Below the pieces are notes generated by a model. The model was given only the letters and a program-made list of their open reading frames with translations, had not been told where the DNA came from and did not search any database. A program made the translations under genes and the position numbers. From Coenobita brevimanus (lineage: Eukaryota > Arthropoda > Malacostraca > Decapoda > Coenobitidae), in the NCBI GenBank assembly GCA_032717465.1, contig CM064632.1, forward strand, positions 27,165,201 to 27,229,200: DNA of 64,000 nucleotides, read 5' to 3'. Positions 56,511-64,000 of this stretch are shown piece after piece (position 1 is the stretch's first letter; every line of letters starts with the position of its first letter).

Positions 56511-56643
56511 CATTAATCAACACAGACGTCCAACACAGCCACCCCAGTGTTAATGAAACTTTCCAGGGTATAGTGGAGGGTGTGGCAGAGGGTGTAGGAA
56601 GAAAGAGAGGGTGTATGGGTGTACTGCAAGGGTAGATGTGTTA

Positions 56644-56647
<4 letters not shown>

Positions 56648-56694
<47 letters not shown>
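56648..56694. repeat. (GT)n microsatellite
   Basis: Pure GT. Confidence 0.95.
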
Positions 56695-56697
<3 letters not shown>

Positions 56698-56759
56698 CCT
56701 TATGTAAACCTGAGTCAGTACTCACACAGATGTCCATGTAGAGATGGTGATGGTGAGGC

Positions 56760-57075
56760 AGCGATGGGTGGGAGGGTAAGGATTTTGGGTGAGGCTGGAA
56801 TCTGGGTGAGGCAGGAGTGCGTGGGCGAGGCAGGGATGAGGGATGAGGCAGGTTTGTTACTGAGGCAGCAGATGTGTGAGGCAGGTTTATTACTGAGCAA
56901 GGTCTGTTACTAAAGCAAGAGATTGGGTGAGGCAGGGGTGTGGGTGAGGCAGGGGTGTGGGTGAGGCAGGGGTGTGGGTGAGGCAGGGGTGTGGGTGAGA
57001 CAGGAATGGGTGGGCGGGGCAAGAATCTGGTTGAGTCAAGGATGGGTGGGTGGGTGAGCAAGGATGTGGGTGAGA
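56760..57075. repeat. G-rich minisatellite (GGGTGAGGCAGGGGTGT)
   Basis: A 16-17-bp unit, most homogeneous at 56928-57000. It is related in sequence to the 3486-3870 array. Pro/His-rich minus-strand frames are artefacts. Confidence 0.92.
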
Positions 57076-57309
57076 CAGTAAGGACGGCAGACCACCCAGC
57101 CCCAACCCACACCACCCACCTGCTGGCTGGTCGTCCATCACATCATCCCTTTTCTCCACTGTATTCATTTTATATCCCATCTACTGTATATACATCACAC
57201 TGCATCCTCGGTTTACTGAACATACTGTATTTGTTCCATATAATTTATCACATCTGTCCACCGTAATGTTTGTCCATGGTTTTAATTGTCCGCTTCTTCA
57301 GCTGTCCAC

Positions 57310-57376
57310 TACACCAATTGTCCATCACACCAATTGTCCATCACACCAATTGTCCATCACACCAATTGTCCATATC
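57310..57376. repeat. 17-bp minisatellite
   Basis: Four units of ACACCAATTGTCCATC. Confidence 0.95.
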
Positions 57377-58255
57377 AAAACCCCCCACCGTCAACTGCCC
57401 ACAGCATTTCTGGTCTACTGCACTTTTCCCGGCATTATATGTGAGCAGCAATATGCGCCAGACATAATCTCAAACACCAGCACCAAACACTGTGTCTTGA
57501 AGTTAACGCATGTCGCTTCACAGTGAAAGATTAACGCCGAAGCCTTTCCATGGACCTCCATTACTTGAGGAGCTGACATGATAAAGATCTCAGTAGATTT
57601 AGGTCACGAGTAAATCGCTGCACGGTTAGATATGATCCGTTAGCTTAGGTCTGAGTTGCTTATACGTTAATAGATAATTATAGAACTTTTCATTGAATCC
57701 GGTAGCGTAAAAATCTGCACGCAAGTAAAAATGTAAATAATATGTCACTATTCATATTAACACTCGTCACTAACGCAACGCAACTCCGAAAGCACGTGCA
57801 CTCACAAAGACGCACAAACAGATGCAAGCAAAGAAGGTGGCACTCAGAGATCATGAAGTGAAGACTTATGGAGAAAGACTTTTATCCGAGACAAAAATAA
57901 GCATAGCTACACAAACATGCTGGTTAATGCCTCACACAAGCAACAGACGGCGCTGGGCTGGGAGGGAGGCTTAGCTGAGGGGAAGTAGCTTTAACACCAG
58001 CTTTACGGTTAATATATAATGCCACTCTAAAGCTACCCATATCCATCAGGCCGATGCTGGACGACCGCTAGAGAGATCAATGAACTGTTTCAAGTTTACC
58101 CCGCCGCCCCCCGACAAGGCAAGTCTGAGGCAAAAAGAACTTAGTGGGGGGGAGGGGGCATCTCTCGACCAGTCAGAATGCAAAACACGTAAACGTAGGA
58201 CCAGTTACATTGTTTGAAATTATTATTTAAAGTCTGGCTGACTTCAACTGACTGT
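57377..58255. other. No gene seen
   Basis: Unique-looking sequence with a GC-richer patch near 57940-58160. No supported exon or RNA gene. Confidence 0.4.
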
Positions 58256-58550
58256 CATGTTGAAATGATTGAACTGGTATGACATAGCATGACAAGTGAC
58301 ATGAAAACAACGCTAATTTAAGGTGACGACAGTTATTGCATGACATAACAGGTTAACATAATTTGACCTGACATGGCAACACTGGTATATCATACGAGAT
58401 GACATGACATGACATGGCAGCACTGATATGACATACGAGATGACATGACATGACATGGCAGCACTGATATGACATAAGAGATGACATGACATAACATTTT
58501 AAAAACTGATGTCAGCACACACATGTCATACATGACATGAAAACAGTCAC
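58256..58550. repeat. TGACATG-rich minisatellite
   Basis: A 41-bp higher-order unit (ACATGACATGACATGGCAGC, then ACTGATATGACATACGAGATG) is repeated nearly three times at 58385-58495. It is embedded in looser TGACAT repeats. Confidence 0.9.
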
Positions 58551-59675
58551 GGGGTTTTTAAAATAGAAGCAAAATTATTTAAATGATAATTCTCAATGAT
58601 ACTGAAGAGCAGGGACAATGAATTGTCTTGCTAAATCAAGCAGTGATTACTTTATACCGGTCCGCTTGAGAGACTCTCTCAGAACGAGAATTTATAAACT
58701 TTCTCAGCAGTACACAGCAGAGACTAATTACTCAATTGCTGTTTATTAGTACTGTTAGCCTCTGGAGAAAGTTACTTCACCCGTGACAATAAATAACTAA
58801 TACTATTAATAATATCAGGTTCTTGCTGATGCGTAACTCCTAGAAGGCACAAGGGATTTTAAGCTTCATACAACAAGACTGGCCTAAGTACCAGTTATGA
58901 ATGGCAAAACGTTTATGCAAGCTAGGAGCTATAAGGGAAATAAGCTTAATTGTGGAGAAATGAAACATTAGTTTACATTACATTAAGCTCAAGAAAAAGA
59001 ACTGTTAAATTTATTGATTACAAAAAATGAATTTAACGTTACATCTCAAAATGAATTCAAATAAAGAGATCGCACTCACTCACTCACTCAAAAGCTAAAT
59101 TCTTACGCCTAGAAAAAAAAACAACATGCGGCGCAGCCGGCCAGCATGTGAGGAAACAGCACACTTATCTAAACTCTTAAACCTAGGAAAATACGAAAAG
59201 GAAATACTGGTCAATGAATGTAGTGTATCACCTAAGAAGGGTGGGAGCCTGGAGAACTGTAGTCTAGTGGAGTCTGGGTGCTAGCTGACCTCTCACTCTC
59301 TCACTGCTGGAGCACAGAACCTCACTCCGTCACGACAGACACTTGACTGAATTCAAATACGATGTATGGGTAATGGACAGGCTAGCGGAAAAGGCGTGGC
59401 CAACGGTTGAGGCAAACAGGGGCGAACAATAAAGAAACAGTAATATCGCTCAGTAGAGCACTTAATGACGTGCATTAGATCGGTCACTTTTGAAACAGTG
59501 ACGAATGTTTTGAAAAGTATACCACCGAAATGGAGAGAGAAACGGTTAACTGAACGATACACAGTGAGTTTTCCACTAATAGTTTGTGGTTTCTCACTAA
59601 ATGAAAATATCGCGAATTTGACTCGTGACATTACGCCCCTACAAAATTAAATTTTTTCCTTATGGGAAAAAATTT
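58551..59675. other. No gene seen
   Basis: AT-rich. It includes one isolated core of the 99-bp satellite at 59133-59166 (CATGCGGCGCAGCCGGCCAG, CATGTGAGGaAACAGCAC) and a CACT repeat at 59076-59091. Confidence 0.45.
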
Positions 59676-59677
59676 GT

Positions 59678-59680
<3 letters not shown>

Positions 59681-59711
<31 letters not shown>
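59681..59711. repeat. (AT)n microsatellite
   Basis: Pure AT. Confidence 0.95.
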
Positions 59712-59719
<8 letters not shown>

Positions 59720-60031
59720 CCTAACTCATTCACACAAGATTCACACTGTGGTGTGTGTGCTATCCTGCTACAGGAGAAAATCACTATCGCCAATGAGCGT
59801 AAAAACCTCGTATTTACGTTAATAGAGGCAAGCTTGAGGGAAAAAACTCCGTGACGACGGTGAAAATCCTGTACTCAGGTCAAACTGAGCGAAAGTTCGC
59901 TACATTTACACTAATAACTAATTGTTGTGTAGCATGGTGTATGTGATACACGGTGTAGGTGTGACAGTTGTAGTGTAACTGTACCTACATGTAAAATCAT
60001 GTAATACAAATTTATAGTAAATATTAATAAT

Positions 60032-60244
60032 ATGGCGACGACGAAGGCAGAGGAGAAGAGGCGGCAGCGTGCAGCAGACGATCAGCTGGCCCGCACAGCA
60101 AAACTGCTACACCCATCGCTGTACCTGCAAAATCAATTAAGGTGGAGCATCAAAAGTGTCAATGAGACAAAAATTCTTATTACATTACAATTACTCTCTC
60201 TGCCTAGCAATCAGTACATGCTACGAAAGGTACGCTCTAGCTGA
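60032..60244 (+). CDS. Unrecognised short open frame or possible exon
   Basis: A 70-codon frame starting MATTKAEEKRRQRAADDQLA in an AT-rich region. Its first 90 bp are markedly GC-richer than the flanks, as an exon would be. The start context is AATATGG. A GTACGC inside AAAG|GTACGC (near 60228) could be a donor. No family is recognised, and it could be a retroelement fragment. Very tentative. Confidence 0.2.
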   Translation: MATTKAEEKRRQRAADDQLARTAKLLHPSLYLQNQLRWSIKSVNETKILITLQLLSLPSNQYMLRKVRSS

Positions 60245-60347
60245 AAAATACAATTGACAGCCTGAGCTTCGTATATTTGAGGTCGCCATTAATTTATTAG
60301 ATACATTATTAACTAGGAAACGTAGTCGTAAGGGTTCTTAGCAGGGA

Positions 60348-60715
60348 AGCTCTAACCTGGCATGCACCTCGCTCAACATGCGGCGCAGCCGGCCAGCATG
60401 TGAGGGTACAGCACCTTAACAACATCCCATCACCCAGTTTAGGGGTAGCTCTAACCTGGTGTCCACCTCGCTCAACATGCGGCACAGCCGGCCAGCATGT
60501 GAGGGAACAGCACCTTAACAACATCCCATCACCGAGTTTAGGGACAGCTCTAACTTGGCGTCCACCTCACTCAACATGCGACACAGCCGGCCAGCATGTG
60601 AGGGAACAGCACCTTAACAACATCCCATCACCCAGTTTAGGGGGAGCTCTAACCTGGCGTCCACCTCACTCAACATTCGGCACAGCCGGCCAGCATGTGA
60701 GGGAACAGCACCTTG
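60348..60715. repeat. 99-bp satellite, 3.7 copies
   Basis: Units start at 60348, 60447, 60546 and 60645 (AGCTCTAACCTGGCGTCCAC). Each has the quasi-palindromic core ACATGCGGC-ACAGCCGGCC-AGCATGT. Because 99 is divisible by three, both strands stay open for over 60 codons, but nothing suggests translation. Confidence 0.95.
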
Positions 60716-61063
60716 ACTATCTCTACGTTTACGATTAATGACAGGAAGCTGAGAATCGCTACGCAATCTCGGGCAGGTCACGTTTTAACACCCACCGTGG
60801 GTGTGAACACTCGTGTGGATATTGTGCGACGTTCCACAAGGTAATTCATACACAGCCTCGGACTGTCTCTGCAGGATTCTCAAACTTCCCCCTTAACTTA
60901 TGGTTTACATGTGTGTACAGGCCCTGGATATACTGTGTCCTATGGGGCCAACAAGTGAGACATCAGGTCAACACTTTTAACTGGGAACCAGGCTGGTCCT
61001 TGGATTACTCAAATCTCTGAGAACGCCTATGTTACGGAACCCAGCATACAACAGTTGCCCGTG

Positions 61064-61855
61064 TTAGTCAGCAGTTAGCAGGCGAGACATCAGGTCTGCA
61101 CCTACGTTATCACTTCCCTTGATGTATCTCACAACAAGGTTAAACTGCTGTAAATACAGTGTCCAGCGTGTCAACCTTGCATTAGCCGTCTTGGTCGTGC
61201 TAAGACTAGTGAGTGGCATATGATCAGTTTCCAGAGTGAATGGTGCCCCAAATAAGTAATAATAATATTTTTTAACACCATCAACCACAGCCAAGAGTTC
61301 CTTCTCAACAGTACTGTAATTCCTCTCGGCAAGTTTTAGCCTACGGTTGTGGTATGCCACTGGGAAGATTCCACCTTCCGATTCCTGCATCAATATGGCA
61401 CCTACTCCATCTTGTGAAGCATCAGTGTGCATTATGAAAGGTTTATTGGAATCAGACAACTGCAAGATAGGCTCCTTGCATAGCATATTCTTGAGGGTGG
61501 CAAAAGATCTCTCTTGTGCTTCTCCCCATTCAATGGTGTTTGGAGCATATTTCTGTAGCACCTCATACAACGGTTGGGCAATGAGAGCAAAGTTGGGGAT
61601 AAAACTCCTATAATATCCCACTTAGGGCCAAGGAATGCCCTAAACTGTTTCTTGGTCACGGGTCTCGGGGCTTCTCTAACCTTCCTGATCTTGTCACCCT
61701 GACACCTGCAGTGATTGTTGCCAACAATATGTCCTAGGAACTCCACCTCACTGTGAGCAATCTTACACTTGGTAGGCTTCACAGTCATGTTGAAACTCTG
61801 GAGTCTACTGAAAACGACTTCCAAGAGTCTGAGGTGCTCCTGTGGTAGGTCTCCA
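61064..61855 (-). pseudogene. Ty3/gypsy RT thumb and RNase H remnant
   Basis: The minus strand starts abruptly at the RT connection (EVVFSRLQSFNMTVKPTKCK, EVEFLGHIVG, TKKQFRAFLG). After a frameshift at about 61622-61640 it continues GYYRSFIPNFALIAQPLYEV into RNase H. The catalytic set is TDAS (D67 of the second segment), E106 and D133 (LETDHMPL). It ends RYIKGSDNVGADLMSRL and a stop at 61064. No integrase follows, and the 5' side is replaced by a GATA microsatellite. It covers exactly the pol region that the 22.8-kb element lacks, but comes from a separate, older insertion. Confidence 0.85.
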
Positions 61856-61872
61856 TATTATAATTGCAAATC

Positions 61873-61920
61873 ATACTAGATAGATAGATAAATAGATAGA
61901 TAGAGAGACAGATAGAAGCA
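61873..61920. repeat. (GATA)n-like microsatellite
   Basis: AGATAGATA units with AGAGACAGATAG variants, bordering the gypsy remnant. Confidence 0.9.
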
Positions 61921-61943
61921 GGAAGTCAAATGATGAGAAGGTG

Positions 61944-62346
61944 TTGTGTCTGCGAGAATCGAGCAGTGCTAAGCATGCTTACACACTCTTAACACTGAGG
62001 AAAGCTGACGACAGCGGCCAGTAAGGAGATGATGCAGTTAGCTGTCAGCAGTCCTCTCGTGAGAAAGATCTAGTCCACCCACGAGGAACACATGTGACAC
62101 ACCCCTGCTATACCAGAATTTAGGAAAGAGAGCTCAGACCTAGATTAGCCACCGAACAGGCTAGACAGAAGGAGACAAGCGACCCTAGAGAGAGGTCGAG
62201 ACGGAGATTAGCCTTAGAACAGAAAGAGAGAGAGATAGCGAGACAGGGAGGTAGCTACCCGGGAATTATACTCTTATACCTGTTTAATATTTCCAAGACA
62301 AATAAAAATAGTCCCATACTATTCTTTACCTCTCCCGTCACTACAT
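61944..62346 (+). mobile_element. Possible LTR of a plus-strand LTR retrotransposon
   Basis: About 400 bp starting TGTTGTGTCTGCGAG and ending CGTCACTACA. An AATAAA polyadenylation signal (within AGACAAATAAAAATAG) lies about 40 bp before the end. It is followed after TGACATC by TGGTGGGGAAACTAC, which looks like a primer-binding site. A second TGGTAGCAGCGAAC lies at 62466. No second LTR or gag is visible before the window ends. Confidence 0.3.
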
Positions 62347-63932
62347 GACATCTGGTGGGGAAACTACTACAAGATATAAAAGCCGCTCGACCACAAGTCT
62401 AAAATATACGCCTCTACAAGCAAATACAAAGTCGCTGCTTTATGATACAAAGTCTTTATGACATTTGGTAGCAGCGAACGTATACGAACCTCGTCTACGA
62501 ATCAACATTAAACTCCATCATGCCCCCTCCGTCTCCCAGATCATTACGCTGATGCAGAGGTCAAGAGATCACTCGACGCCTTGCAAGTAGCTTAACGACA
62601 AACCAGCAAATGCGGACATCGTCTCCGAATTAAAAGCAAATTTCTACAAAAGCAACCGAGACTACAAGATTAGCTTCAGTTCTACAAAGTCTACAGCCAT
62701 CTACAATCAACTACAGCCATCTACAATCAACTACAATTAACAACTCTACGTCGTCTGTATAATCTTCTACACGCACCTACAAGTAGCGGCAGTCTTCATC
62801 CTACAACGAGTAAATCACAAGAAAAAAGGACCAAGAATACATCAAGAAAGAAAGAAAACAAACAAACAAACAAACGAAGAGTGAGAGACGACTCACAACT
62901 CATAACCACCAGACCTCACTCTCCTCTCTCTGCTACATCCACCCAACCACCACCGCCTACGCAGGTGTGAAGAGGTCAGGACGACGAAGCAAACACCAAG
63001 TACATATTCACAACTCATCTTACTCACTCGTCTTCACTCAAGTTACTCATCGCTACTCATTCACTCACCACAGCTACCAGTGTGGGAAGTTGAGGTCATC
63101 ATGCGTGCTTGCTGAACAGACGCCACGTCAGTCAACACACCACCTGCACCACCACTCACACCACGGTAAAAATTAGTGAGTTACATAGTTACTTCATTTA
63201 TACAATACACAGTGATAGACAATAAGCTTCTGCACAAACATAAAAAACGTGCTGTATAGTTACAGTTTAAATACACATACTTACTTCAATTATCTGCATA
63301 ACTCAAATACTAAATAATCACCAACAATAAATATTCTACACTGTATATATTCATTCATCTATTATAACATTTATTTACTACCAACGAGTGTTACCATTTA
63401 TACCTACGTAAAATACGTGTTTCATACATACAACTATACATTAATTATATCTACAAAGTAATAAAGAAAATATACAATCACAGTTACTCAGTGAGCAATT
63501 AAAAGAACTGTATTAAACATTTATTAATTAAAGCTACCTAGTGGAAACAGACAAATTAAGTTACAAGGTAACCTATAGAAGAAAAAAAAAAATGGCCAAC
63601 ACAAATGCCGTTAGCAAGAGTGAACATCTTCAACACAATCGTGAAGACAATGATTTCCACACAGTGCTGACACACATATTACTCACGATAGGTACAGGTG
63701 AACAACAAGTCAGTGTGTATAGTTAATACTGTATATAGTGTATATATTTTTTATATAAAATAACAAAATATGGGACTATATAATATCATTTTCAGTAGTA
63801 TCTGTGCAATATAAACTAAACTTTAAAAAAAAGTATCCCAAGGAAATTAGTCAGCAATTATGCAACCATGAACAACATGGAAAAAAGCGTACACAAGCAA
63901 AGAGAAACAAACTATGGAAAATCAATACATAC
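62347..63932. other. No recognised gene
   Basis: A/C-rich sequence with TATA-like GATATAAAAG (62372-62381) and (AAAC)n at 62855-62875. Small open frames occur at 62967-63176 and 63541-63726 (MANTNAVSKSEHLQHNRED). None has an identifiable domain. It could be the 5' internal part of an LTR element. Confidence 0.3.
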
Positions 63933-64000
63933 AAAAAAAAAAAAAAAAAAAAAAAAGGAAAGGAAAGAAAGAAAGAAAAGTAAGAAAGAAAAAAAGAGAA
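63933..64000. repeat. Poly-A then (GAAA)n-like tract
   Basis: A run of ~23, then AAAG tetranucleotides to the window end. Confidence 0.9.

Noticed and set aside
60309..60738. Open frames on both strands with a 33-residue repeat
   Set aside because: Result of a 99-bp satellite whose length is a multiple of three. No start context or conservation evidence.
62967..63176. His/Ser-rich open frame ending HLHHHSHHG before GTAAAA
   Set aside because: Low-complexity CAC repeats explain the His run. The Cys/His spacing fits no zinc-finger pattern.

Overview
This is eukaryotic, intron-bearing, repeat-saturated nuclear DNA. The dense long microsatellites (GA, TC, AC, AT, TAA, GATA/CAGA), the many minisatellites and the retroelement mix (RTE-like and I-like non-LTR elements, a Ty3/gypsy element of Gmr1-type gene order, hAT and pogo-like DNA transposons) suggest a marine invertebrate, most likely a decapod crustacean. 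That is an inference from composition and repeat families. Nothing in the window proves the taxon, and there is no bacterial-style gene organisation.

Layout. 0-9 kb: decayed dispersed repeats, a 390-bp inverted repeat (533-2318), and a pogo/Tc1-like transposon with terminal inverted repeats (4341-5682). 8.5-13 kb: three fragments of non-LTR reverse transcriptases. 13-22 kb: MITEs, a hAT element with an 8-bp target duplication nested in one of them (17458-18816), and microsatellites. 22.8-28.3 kb: a young LTR retrotransposon (minus strand) with 788-bp LTRs that differ at only two positions. Its integrase lies upstream of its reverse transcriptase, and its RT/RNase H end is deleted. 28.6-37 kb: tandem arrays in all stages of decay. 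38-39.2 kb: a MITE swollen by a 22-bp minisatellite. 39.4-47 kb: a decayed I-like non-LTR element (gag-like ORF1, endonuclease, RT, RNase H; minus strand) carrying a nested RTE fragment. 47.0-47.6 kb: an uninterrupted (AC)295 tract. 52-55 kb: an RTE-like element (minus strand) with a 985-codon open frame. 55.1-55.9 kb: a foldback element. 60.3-60.7 kb: a 99-bp satellite. 61.0-61.9 kb: an RT/RNase H remnant of another gypsy element. 62-64 kb: a possible LTR start.

The only signs of a host gene are short spliced pieces. On the minus strand, a signal-peptide-like first coding exon (33879-33990) ends in a consensus donor. It is followed by phase-compatible micro-exon candidates at 29541-29581 and 21610-21648, so the LTR element would sit in an intron in the sense orientation. 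The 29.58-kb acceptor is fused to a donor-like GTGAGT and could instead be a recursive splice site. These calls rest on splice motifs and phase alone.

Most long open frames elsewhere are microsatellite or minisatellite translations, or belong to the transposons.
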